From JBEIGE01 sp040382055 (lineage in GTDB: Bacteria > Pseudomonadota > Gammaproteobacteria > Burkholderiales > Burkholderiaceae_C), in NCBI GenBank assembly GCA_040382055.1, contig JBEIGE010000013.1:10999-74998 (forward strand): a DNA stretch of 64,000 nucleotides, written 5' to 3'. Shown piece by piece: positions 8,146 through 15,977 of the stretch. Position 1 is the stretch's first letter. Each line of letters starts with the position of its first letter. The notes below the pieces were generated by a model. That model saw nothing but the letters and a program-made list of their open reading frames with translations. It was not told the DNA's origin and ran no database searches. Position numbers and translations under genes: made by a program.

Positions 8146-9027
8146 ATGACCGATGCAATTGACGTCGCGCGTGCGGACGCCGCTGAATCTGCGCCATTTG
8201 CGGCCATGCCCGAGGTGGTGGACCATGTTGCTGTAGCCCGCCTGTATGGCGAGCCCCTGTTTGCCATGCCCAGGGATCTGTATATCCCGCCGGATGCCCT
8301 TGAGGTGTTTCTGGAGGCCTTTGAAGGTCCCCTGGACCTGTTGCTCTACTTGATCCGTAAACAGAATTTCAATATTCTGGACATTCCCATGGCGGGCCTG
8401 ACCCGGCAGTACCTGACTTATGTGGAGGAAATCCGCGAACGTAATTTAGAGCTGGCGGGTGAATACCTGCTGATGGCAGCCATGCTGATCGAGATCAAGT
8501 CCCGCATGCTGCTGCCAGCCAAAAAATCAGCGGATGACGGCGAGGTTGAAGACCCACGTGCCGAACTGGTGCGTCGTTTGCTGGAATATGAGCAGATGAA
8601 GCTGGCCGCGGCGTCGCTCAATGCCCTGCCCCAGTTTGGCCGCGACTTCCTCAAAGCCCAGGTCTTTATCGAACAATCACTTCAACCGCGCTTTCCGGAT
8701 GTTCATCAGCTGGACCTTCAAGAGGCATGGCGCGACATCCTCAAGCGGGCCAAACTGGTCCAGCACCACAAGATTACGCGCGAGGAGCTCTCGGTCCGGG
8801 AGCACATGAGCATCGTGCTGCGGCGCCTGCAAGGGCAAAGATTTGTCGAATTTGAAAACCTGTTTGATCCGGCCAAGGGCGTACCGGTATTGGTGGTCAC
8901 GTTTATCGCCATGCTTGAACTGGCCAAAGAGACGCTGATCGACATCACCCAGGCTGAAGCCTTTGCGCCGATTTATGTGCGACTGGCCTACACGCCCAAT
9001 GAGCAGCTCATCCAACCTACATTTTGA
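8146..9027 (+). CDS. scpA: Segregation and condensation protein A
   Basis: Kleisin subunit of the SMC-ScpAB chromosome-organising complex. The 293 residues contain FEGPLDLLLYLIRKQNFNI near residue 58 (ScpA signature), helices that bind the SMC neck, and a C-terminal winged helix for the SMC head. A roughly 55-residue extension precedes the signature. No scpB is adjacent. The 3' end overlaps nadB by 29 bases, suggesting coupled translation. Confidence 0.93.
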   Translation: MTDAIDVARADAAESAPFAAMPEVVDHVAVARLYGEPLFAMPRDLYIPPDALEVFLEAFEGPLDLLLYLIRKQNFNILDIPMAGLTRQYLTYVEEIRERNLELAGEYLLMAAMLIEIKSRMLLPAKKSADDGEVEDPRAELVRRLLEYEQMKLAAASLNALPQFGRDFLKAQVFIEQSLQPRFPDVHQLDLQEAWRDILKRAKLVQHHKITREELSVREHMSIVLRRLQGQRFVEFENLFDPAKGVPVLVVTFIAMLELAKETLIDITQAEAFAPIYVRLAYTPNEQLIQPTF

Positions 9028-10651
9028 AACCAAACCCGTGACTGAACTCGCCCATGATTTTGACGTCCTCATTGTTGGCAGTGGCCTGGCCGGCCTGAGC
9101 GCCGCTTTGCACCTGGCCAAGAGCCAACGCGTCGCCATCCTGACCAAGCGCCAGCTCAATGACGGCTCCAGTCGCTGGGCCCAGGGCGGGATCGCGGCAG
9201 TGATGGACAAGGGCGACACGATTGAGTCGCATGTGCAAGACACCCTGGTGGCAGGTGCTGGTCTGTGCGATGAGGATGCCGCTCGGTTTGTCGTGACGCA
9301 CGCGCCTGAAACTGTGCGTTGGCTGCAGGATCTGGGGGTTCCGTTTTCACTGGAAGACGGGCATCTGCACCTGACTCGCGAGGGCGGTCATAGTGAGCGG
9401 CGTATTGTGCACGCCACCGATGCCACCGGAGCGGCCGTGCAGCAAACCTTGATGGCCATCGTCCGTGAGACCCCCAACATCACGCTGTTTGAACACCACA
9501 CCCTGGTTGACCTGATCACACTTGCCAAATTGGGCCTGGATTCAGGCTTGAACAAAGAAGCCGCCAACCGGTGCGTCGGGCTTTACGCACTGGACGAACT
9601 GACCGACAAGGTGGTGACTTTCAGCGCGCCCAACACCATTTTGGCCACAGGTGGCGCAGGCAAGGTTTACCTGTACACCACCAACCCCGATACCGCCACA
9701 GGCGACGGCATTGCAGCGGCCTGGCGCGCCGGCTGCAGCGTGGGCAATATGGAATTCATTCAATTCCATCCCACCTGTCTGTACCACCCGCATGCCAAAT
9801 CTTTCCTGATCAGCGAGGCGGTGCGGGGTGAAGGCGGCGTGCTCAAATTGCCGGAATCAGCCGGTGGCACCCGCTTCATGCCCGACCACGATGCCCGCGC
9901 CGAACTGGCGCCACGTGACGTGGTTGCCAGAGCCATAGACTTCGAGATGAAAAAGCGTGGTCTGGACTGTGTTTATCTGGATATCTCGCACCAGCCGCTG
10001 GCCTTCATCCAGGAGCATTTCCCGAATATTTACGCCCGCTGCCTGGAATTTGGCATTGACATGGCGCGCCAGCCGATTCCGGTGGTACCGGCTGCGCATT
10101 ACACCTGCGGTGGCGTGGTCTCGGACCTGCATGGGCAGACCGATTTACCCGGCCTGTTTGCCATTGGAGAAACGGCTTGCACGGGTCTGCATGGTGCCAA
10201 TCGGCTGGCCAGCAATTCGCTGGTGGAGTGCATGGTGTTTGCCCGCGCTGCCGCAACTGCCATTTTGGAATCACACGCGCCCGCCATTCCAACGCTGCCC
10301 CAATGGGACGAAAGCCGCGTGACCGATGCGGATGAAGAGGTGGTGATTTCTCACAACTGGGATGAGCTTCGCCGCTTCATGTGGGACTACGTGGGGATAG
10401 TGCGCACGAATAAGCGGTTGGAACGCGCAGCCCACCGCATCGCCCTGCTGCAAGGTGAGATTGATGAGTTTTACGCCCGCTTCCACATTACCCGTGACTT
10501 GCTGGAACTGCGTAACCTGGTGCAAGTGGCGGACCTGATTGTGCGCAGCGCCCAGGCCCGGCATGAAAGCCGGGGTCTGCATTTCAGCCGTGACTACCCG
10601 ACTCTCCTGGCCCGTGCACTGCCCACCATCCTCGTTCCGGCCACCGCCTGA
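8999..10651 (+). CDS. nadB: L-aspartate oxidase
   Basis: Flavoenzyme oxidising L-aspartate to iminoaspartate, the first step of de novo NAD synthesis. The 550 residues begin with an FAD-binding Rossmann motif (GSGLAGL, about residue 27). Further conserved segments are SSRWAQGGIAAV, HPTCLYHP and the active-site region near EAVRGEGG, with a C-terminal helical domain. The ATG at 8999 lies inside scpA; GTG at 9040 is a possible shorter start that would still keep the FAD motif. Its product feeds NadA, encoded at 13.6-14.7 kb. Confidence 0.95.
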   Translation: MSSSSNLHFETKPVTELAHDFDVLIVGSGLAGLSAALHLAKSQRVAILTKRQLNDGSSRWAQGGIAAVMDKGDTIESHVQDTLVAGAGLCDEDAARFVVTHAPETVRWLQDLGVPFSLEDGHLHLTREGGHSERRIVHATDATGAAVQQTLMAIVRETPNITLFEHHTLVDLITLAKLGLDSGLNKEAANRCVGLYALDELTDKVVTFSAPNTILATGGAGKVYLYTTNPDTATGDGIAAAWRAGCSVGNMEFIQFHPTCLYHPHAKSFLISEAVRGEGGVLKLPESAGGTRFMPDHDARAELAPRDVVARAIDFEMKKRGLDCVYLDISHQPLAFIQEHFPNIYARCLEFGIDMARQPIPVVPAAHYTCGGVVSDLHGQTDLPGLFAIGETACTGLHGANRLASNSLVECMVFARAAATAILESHAPAIPTLPQWDESRVTDADEEVVISHNWDELRRFMWDYVGIVRTNKRLERAAHRIALLQGEIDEFYARFHITRDLLELRNLVQVADLIVRSAQARHESRGLHFSRDYPTLLARALPTILVPATA

Positions 10652-10684
10652 TTGCCCACTGAATTAACGTCAAGAAAACTCATC

Positions 10685-11695
10685 ATGAACACTGTTGTTG
10701 AACAAACCGTCACGCTACATCGCGCCAAGCCAGCCAACACCACTCCACGCACTCAGCCCCAGCGCTGGACTGTTGCGGCGGTTGAGCAGCTGTTTGAGCT
10801 GCCGTTTGCCGAATTACTGTATCGCGCACAAACTGTGCACCGCGAAAATTTTGACCCGGCGCAAGTGGAGTTTGCAACCCTGTTGTCCGTGAAAACCGGT
10901 GGCTGCCCGGAAGACTGCGGTTATTGCCCGCAATCCGTGCACTTTGACACCGGGGTTGAAGCTTCCAAGATGATGGAGCTGGCCGAGGTTCTGAACGTTG
11001 CCCATCGCGCCAAAGCGGCCGGAGCCACCCGATTTTGTATGGGCGCTGCCTGGCGCGCGCCCAAGGACCGTGATATTGAAAAAGTGGCCGAGCTGGTCAG
11101 TGCTGTCAAAGCCTTGGGGCTGGAGACCTGCGCCACATTGGGCATGTTGGAGGACGGTCACGCCGAAACCCTGCAGCAAGCCGGACTGGACTATTACAAC
11201 CACAACCTGGACTCTGCACCCGACTTTTATGGTGACATCATCACCACACGCGATTACCAGGATCGTCTGGACACACTGGCACGGGTGCGTAACGCAGGCG
11301 TGAAAGTCTGTTGCGGCGGTATTGTCGGTATGGGCGAAAGTCCGCAGCAAAGGGCTGGCCTGATCGCCGAGCTCGCCAACCTGGAGCCCGCCTACCCGGA
11401 GTCTGTCCCCATCAACCACCTTGTGCGGGTGGAAGGAACACCCCTGGCAAACCAGACCCCGCTTGACCCGTTTGACTTTGTGCGCACCATCGCAGTGGCT
11501 CGCATCACCATGCCCACCGCACGCGTTCGTTTATCGGCCGGTCGTCAACAGATGGGCGACGCCATTCAGGCCCTGTGCTTCCTCGCGGGAGCCAACTCGA
11601 TCTTTTATGGAGACAGGCTGCTGACCACCGGCAATCCTGACACTCAAGCCGACCTGGACTTGCTGGCCCGATTAGGCATGACCCGAACGGCCTGA
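10685..11695 (+). CDS. bioB: Biotin synthase
   Basis: Radical-SAM enzyme inserting sulfur into dethiobiotin. The 336 residues carry the radical-SAM cluster motif CPEDCGYC (Cys at about 73, 77 and 80). The sacrificial 2Fe-2S ligands fall in the barrel, and the NHLVRVEGTPL segment is characteristic of BioB. The ATG at 10685 is preferred over an upstream TTG at 10652 that would abut the nadB stop. No other bio gene is present; nadB is 33 bases upstream and may share the transcript. Confidence 0.96.
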   Translation: MNTVVEQTVTLHRAKPANTTPRTQPQRWTVAAVEQLFELPFAELLYRAQTVHRENFDPAQVEFATLLSVKTGGCPEDCGYCPQSVHFDTGVEASKMMELAEVLNVAHRAKAAGATRFCMGAAWRAPKDRDIEKVAELVSAVKALGLETCATLGMLEDGHAETLQQAGLDYYNHNLDSAPDFYGDIITTRDYQDRLDTLARVRNAGVKVCCGGIVGMGESPQQRAGLIAELANLEPAYPESVPINHLVRVEGTPLANQTPLDPFDFVRTIAVARITMPTARVRLSAGRQQMGDAIQALCFLAGANSIFYGDRLLTTGNPDTQADLDLLARLGMTRTA

Positions 11696-11697
11696 AT

Positions 11698-11737
11698 TGT
11701 CTGGCCTTATCTTGCCTTGTCTTGCCCTGTCTTGCGT
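11698..11737. repeat. Four tandem 10-bp units between bioB and panB
   Basis: Imperfect units of consensus TTGTCTTGCC in direct succession, starting at the bioB stop. A ten-base tandem repeat can vary in number by slippage and could change the bioB-panB spacing. No promoter role is evident. Confidence 0.7.
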
Positions 11738-11787
11738 GAAGGAACGCAAGCCACACTAAACTCGCGTCAAATTCTGGAGCTCCTGAC

Positions 11788-12663
11788 ATGAATCCAATCT
11801 CATCAGCCACTCCCTATGGCACCCTGCCGCATGCCAGCTCACCGGCCACGCGCAAGCCCATCAGTCTGCCTCGCCTGATGGAAATGCATGCCCGGGGTGA
11901 AAAAATCGCCATGCTGACCGCCTACGACGCCACTTTTGCCGCCGTGGCCGATGCTGCGGGCGTGGATTGCATCTTGGTCGGAGACTCACTGGGCATGGTC
12001 TGCCAGGGGCTGTCCAGCACGGTGGGTGTCACTCTGGAGACCATGCGTTATCACGTGGAAAGTGTCAACCGGGGCCTGCGCAGGGTTCAGGGCTCTGCCT
12101 GGATCATCGGGGACCTGCCTTTCGGCACTTTTCACGAATCCAAGGAACAGGCGTTTCGCAGCGCCTCGGTACTCATGCAGGCCGGTGCCCACATGGTCAA
12201 GCTTGAAGGCGGAGGCTGGACGACCGAGATTGTCCGTTTTCTGGTGGAACGGGGTATCCCGGTTTGCGCACACCTGGGTTTGACCCCGCAAACCGTGCAC
12301 GCCTTGGGCGGCTACAGGGTGCAGGGAAAAACCGAAAATTCAGCGGCGATCATGAAGCAGCAGGCCCTGGCTTTGCAGGATGCGGGAGCAACGCTGCTGG
12401 TGCTGGAGATGGTTCCTGCAGCCCTGTCTGCAGAACTCACCACAGAGCTCAAACACTGCGCCACCATTGGCATAGGTGCTGGCGTGGACACCGCGGGTCA
12501 GGTGCTGGTGCTGCACGACATGTTGGGCATGAACCTGGGCAAAATGCCCAGGTTTGTCCATAACTTTATGGTTGAAGCAGGCAGTGTGCGATCAGCCATG
12601 GAAGCCTATGTGCGGGCTGTCAAGGCAAAGACTTTTCCCGTCAACGACTTGCACGCCTGGTAA
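11788..12663 (+). CDS. panB: 3-methyl-2-oxobutanoate hydroxymethyltransferase
   Basis: Ketopantoate hydroxymethyltransferase, the first committed step of pantothenate and coenzyme A synthesis, using methylene-tetrahydrofolate. The 291 residues fold as a TIM barrel with the conserved VGDSLGMV segment (metal-binding Asp), MVKLEGG and the catalytic Glu in LEMVPA. An N-terminal extension of about 25 residues precedes the core. GGAG lies nine bases before the ATG. panC follows 35 bases later, forming panBC. Confidence 0.96.
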   Translation: MNPISSATPYGTLPHASSPATRKPISLPRLMEMHARGEKIAMLTAYDATFAAVADAAGVDCILVGDSLGMVCQGLSSTVGVTLETMRYHVESVNRGLRRVQGSAWIIGDLPFGTFHESKEQAFRSASVLMQAGAHMVKLEGGGWTTEIVRFLVERGIPVCAHLGLTPQTVHALGGYRVQGKTENSAAIMKQQALALQDAGATLLVLEMVPAALSAELTTELKHCATIGIGAGVDTAGQVLVLHDMLGMNLGKMPRFVHNFMVEAGSVRSAMEAYVRAVKAKTFPVNDLHAW

Positions 12664-12698
12664 CGATGCGCCTGCTCCGATAACGCCCTGGCACGCCA

Positions 12699-13535
12699 AT
12701 GAAAGTTGTTCACACCATCGCCGATCTGCGCGAAGCGCTCGGCACCTACAAGCATCCGGCATTTGTACCCACCATGGGTCACCTTCACGATGGACACATT
12801 GCGCTGGTGCAGCAGGCTAAACCGCTGGGCGATGTGACGGTGGCCAGCATCTTCGTCAACCGTTTGCAGTTTGCGCCGCACGAAGACTTTGACACTTACC
12901 CGCGCAGCCTGGAGTCCGACTGCGCAAAGCTGGAGGATGCGGGTTGCGATCTGGTGTTTGCCCCCAGCGAAAAAGAACTTTATCCAGAGCCGCAAACGTT
13001 TAGCGTTCAGCCGCCTTCGGCGTTGGCCGACATGCTGGAGGGATTTTTCCGGCCTGGTTTTTTTACCGGGGTCTGCACGGTTGTTCTCAAACTGTTTAAC
13101 TGTGTGCAGCCCCGCGTGGCCGTGTTTGGCAAAAAGGACTACCAGCAACATCTGGTGATCCGACGCATGGTTCAACAAATGGCGCTGCCCATTGACATCG
13201 TGGCCGGCGAGACTCTGCGTGCAAGCGACGGCCTGGCCCTGTCATCGCGCAATGTTTACCTGAATGATGCCCAGCGGCAGGAAGCAGTTCAATTGGCCAT
13301 GACTCTGAAAGCCATGGCCACCTCACTACAAAAAAATGAGCAGACTTATGAGGAAATAGAACGCGAAGCGCTGCAAAAGCTGACTGAACGTGGCTGGAAA
13401 CCCGACTACCTGAGCATACGGCGTCGGCACGATTTACTGCCTCCCCATGAACCCAAGGGCATCCGGGAACCCTTGGTGGTGCTGGGTGCCGCGCGCCTGG
13501 GTCAGACGCGGCTGATCGACAACCTGGAAATCTGA
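12699..13535 (+). CDS. panC: Pantothenate synthetase
   Basis: Pantoate-beta-alanine ligase, the last step of pantothenate synthesis. The 278 residues have the nucleotidyltransferase motif PTMGHLHDGH (about 25-34), the FGKKDYQQ segment and the KMSKS-like SSRNVYL. It is second in panBC and converges with nadA. The window contains no panD for beta-alanine. Confidence 0.95.
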   Translation: MKVVHTIADLREALGTYKHPAFVPTMGHLHDGHIALVQQAKPLGDVTVASIFVNRLQFAPHEDFDTYPRSLESDCAKLEDAGCDLVFAPSEKELYPEPQTFSVQPPSALADMLEGFFRPGFFTGVCTVVLKLFNCVQPRVAVFGKKDYQQHLVIRRMVQQMALPIDIVAGETLRASDGLALSSRNVYLNDAQRQEAVQLAMTLKAMATSLQKNEQTYEEIEREALQKLTERGWKPDYLSIRRRHDLLPPHEPKGIREPLVVLGAARLGQTRLIDNLEI

Positions 13536-13553
13536 ACCTGACGGGCCCGCCTG

Positions 13554-13569
13554 GCCTGAGCCATCAGGC
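13554..13569. terminator. Short hairpin between convergent panC and nadA
   Basis: GCCTGA, a four-base loop, then TCAGGC, overlapping the nadA stop codon. No T-tract on either strand, so it is only a weak bidirectional terminator candidate. Confidence 0.3.
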
Positions 13570-14673
13570 TGCGCCGATATTGGGCACCAGGCCTGCGCTG
13601 GTCTGACCGTTTTTAAGCGCTGCTGTAAAGGCCAGCATCCGGTCTATGGGCAAGCGAGCCCGCAAGCCCAGCGTGGGGTCTACCTGGATTTCATTGGCAC
13701 CTGTCTCAAGCACATGGGCCACGCCCGCCAGGCCGTTCATGGCCATCCAAGGACAATGCGCGCAGCTCTTGCACGTGGCACTGTTTCCCGCAGTGGGTGC
13801 CTCAATAAAGGTCTTGCCGGGGTTGAGCGTGCGCAGCTTGTGCATCATCCCGTTGTCTGTGGCCACAATGAACTCAGGCGCATCCATCTCTTTCGCAGCT
13901 TTCAAAATGCCTGATGTTGAACCGACTGCATCGGCCAGTGCCACCACGGCCTGCGGGCTCTCCGGATGAACCAGAACCTTGGCCAGCGGATGCTCTCTTT
14001 TGAGTTCTTGCAGTTCAAAAGCCTTGAATTCATCATGCACGATGCATGCGCCGTTCCACATCAGCATGTCTGCACCGGTTTCTCGCGCAATGTAAGCACC
14101 CAGGTGCTTGTCGGGTGCCCAGAGGATTTTTTGCCCCTGGTCTTTGAGCGCGCGCACGATGTCCACTGCACAACTCGACGTGACCAGCCAGTCGGCACGC
14201 GCCTTGACGGCTGCACTGGTATTGGCATAGACCACCACGGTGCGGTCGGGATGGGCATCGCAAAAGGCACTGAAAGCATCAATCGGACAACCGAGGTCTA
14301 GCGAGCAGGTGGCATCCAGGTCAGGCATCAAAACCCGCTTTTCGGGGGACAGAATCTTGGAGGTCTCGCCCATAAAACGCACGCCCGAGACCACCAGCGT
14401 CTGAGCCGCATGGTCGCGACCGAAACGGGCCATTTCCAGTGAGTCACTCACCAGTCCGCCGGTTTCCTCGGCCAGGTCCTGAAGGTCTGGATGCACATAA
14501 AAGTGCGACACCATGACGGCGTTTTTTTCTTTCAGCAAGCGGCGGACCTTGTCTTTGAGAGCCGCCCGCTGCTCAGGTGCTGGCTCTACCGGAATACGAG
14601 CCCAAGCGTGCTTGGTTTGGCAAGCCGGTTGCTCATACTCGACATCAATCACACCAGGTGTGCTGGAATTCAT
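13564..14673 (-). CDS. nadA: Quinolinate synthase A
   Basis: 4Fe-4S enzyme condensing iminoaspartate and dihydroxyacetone phosphate to quinolinate. The 369 residues show VSHFYVHPDLQDLAEETGG (long-form NadA substrate segment) and cysteines in TCSLDLGC (about 121) and CKSCAHC (about 301) suited to the cluster. The ATG at 14673 overlaps the nadC stop (TGATG), indicating translational coupling; a GTG one codon upstream is less likely. Confidence 0.96.
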   Translation of the reverse strand: MNSSTPGVIDVEYEQPACQTKHAWARIPVEPAPEQRAALKDKVRRLLKEKNAVMVSHFYVHPDLQDLAEETGGLVSDSLEMARFGRDHAAQTLVVSGVRFMGETSKILSPEKRVLMPDLDATCSLDLGCPIDAFSAFCDAHPDRTVVVYANTSAAVKARADWLVTSSCAVDIVRALKDQGQKILWAPDKHLGAYIARETGADMLMWNGACIVHDEFKAFELQELKREHPLAKVLVHPESPQAVVALADAVGSTSGILKAAKEMDAPEFIVATDNGMMHKLRTLNPGKTFIEAPTAGNSATCKSCAHCPWMAMNGLAGVAHVLETGANEIQVDPTLGLRARLPIDRMLAFTAALKNGQTSAGLVPNIGAA

Positions 14674-15542
14674 CACAAGTCCTTGAAACGCATGGAAAAA
14701 TCAACCGCTTTCACATCTTTGGTCAATGCACCAATCGAAATCCGGTCAACGCCGGTTGCCGCAATATCACGCACCGTGGCCATGTTCACGCCGCCAGAGA
14801 CTTCAAGCACCGCCCGGCCCGCGTTGATCTGCACGGCTTGGCGCAGCATGTCCAGGCTCATGTTGTCGAGCAGGATCATGCCGGCCCCGGCGGCCAGTGC
14901 CTCCTGGAGCTGGGCCAAAGTTTCAACCTCTATCTCGACAAAGCTGGCTTGCGCTGCATCCCGTTCTGCGCGCTTGAGAACCGCCGTGATTCCACCCGCA
15001 GCAGCAATATGGTTTTCCTTGATCAGAATCGCGTCATACAAACCGATGCGGTGGTTGGTACCGCCGCCCTTGAGGACTGCATATTTTTGTGCCAGACGCA
15101 GACCCGGCAATGTTTTGCGGGTATCCACAATCTTTGCCCGGTTGCCAGGCACAGACTGAACAGCAAGGACATAGTCGCTGGTTTGCGTTGCCACTGCGCT
15201 CAGGAGTTGCAGAAAGTTCAACACAGTCCGCTCAGCCGTCAGCAATTCACGCGCAGAACCGGTGATTTCAAGTACGACCTGGTCGGGCATGCACCGCTGG
15301 CCTTCCTGCACCAACCATTGCAAACGGGCAAGCCTTGCGACTTGCTTGAGGGTTGCCAGAACCCAGGGAGCGCCGCAGATCACGGCTGATTCACGCGCCA
15401 CAATGCGCGCGTGGGTCTGACGTTGCGGGTCAATCAGGCCAGCGGTTAAATCACCAGAACCTACATCTTCTTCCAGCGCACGTGCCGCATCCAAGGCGGC
15501 GAGCTGATGTATGGCGTTTTCAGAAAAATCAAAAAGGCTCAT
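14673..15542 (-). CDS. nadC: Nicotinate-nucleotide pyrophosphorylase (carboxylating)
   Basis: Quinolinate phosphoribosyltransferase, making nicotinate mononucleotide from quinolinate and PRPP. The 289 residues include the active-site signatures RKTLPGLR and LKGGGTNHR, and KENHI. It overlaps nadA by one base and starts 12 bases after the DUF1854 gene of the cyanophycin cluster, so it may be read from the same transcript. Confidence 0.96.
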   Translation of the reverse strand: MSLFDFSENAIHQLAALDAARALEEDVGSGDLTAGLIDPQRQTHARIVARESAVICGAPWVLATLKQVARLARLQWLVQEGQRCMPDQVVLEITGSARELLTAERTVLNFLQLLSAVATQTSDYVLAVQSVPGNRAKIVDTRKTLPGLRLAQKYAVLKGGGTNHRIGLYDAILIKENHIAAAGGITAVLKRAERDAAQASFVEIEVETLAQLQEALAAGAGMILLDNMSLDMLRQAVQINAGRAVLEVSGGVNMATVRDIAATGVDRISIGALTKDVKAVDFSMRFKDL

Positions 15543-15554
15543 GAATAGGATGTT

Positions 15555-15977
15555 TTAGAGAAAACGGTCCAGAATTTTACGGCTGTCCTTGTTCAAACGG
15601 GCCAGGTCGCGGATCAGGAACTGAATGCCATGAGAGTCCGTGATGAGCAGCGTGTTGGGCGTGAGCCGCCGGATATCCTCATCGCCACGCAAAATAAATT
15701 CGGTCTCGCCACGGTCAGTCCGCACGGTCCAGGCGCAGGGGGCCGAATAACTGGTGACCGCCAGAATAGACTCGATCTCAGGCATGAATTCACGCGCTGC
15801 CAGCGCTTCACGAATCAATCCCTGTTGGGGCTGCGGTACATCGTCCAGCGCATCAATCCATGACACTTCGTGACCATCGGTATTGACCAGGCTGATGCCG
15901 TTTTCAGGTGACTGCACCGGGAATGCCCGAACCGGAACAACCCCCTCAAATTGCCTCAAATCAGAGGTGATGAGCAC
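15555..15977 (-). CDS. DUF1854 protein associated with cyanophycin genes
   Basis: A 140-residue soluble protein from a GTG at 15977, with the DUF1854 body (EGVVPVRAFP, REFMPEI, LLITDSHGIQFLIRD). I recall this family mainly beside an ABC transporter and cyanophycin synthetase genes; its role is unknown. The frame stays open upstream and encodes TSRPVFELSRNAFGKLV, which looks like the true conserved N-terminus, but there is no ATG, GTG or TTG there. An ATC at 16040, in a run of three ATC codons, sits where an ATG would be expected. The gene may use ATC, start late at the GTG, or carry a start mutation. It overlaps the transporter by 22 bases (85 if ATC is used). Confidence 0.82.
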   Translation of the reverse strand: MLITSDLRQFEGVVPVRAFPVQSPENGISLVNTDGHEVSWIDALDDVPQPQQGLIREALAAREFMPEIESILAVTSYSAPCAWTVRTDRGETEFILRGDEDIRRLTPNTLLITDSHGIQFLIRDLARLNKDSRKILDRFL

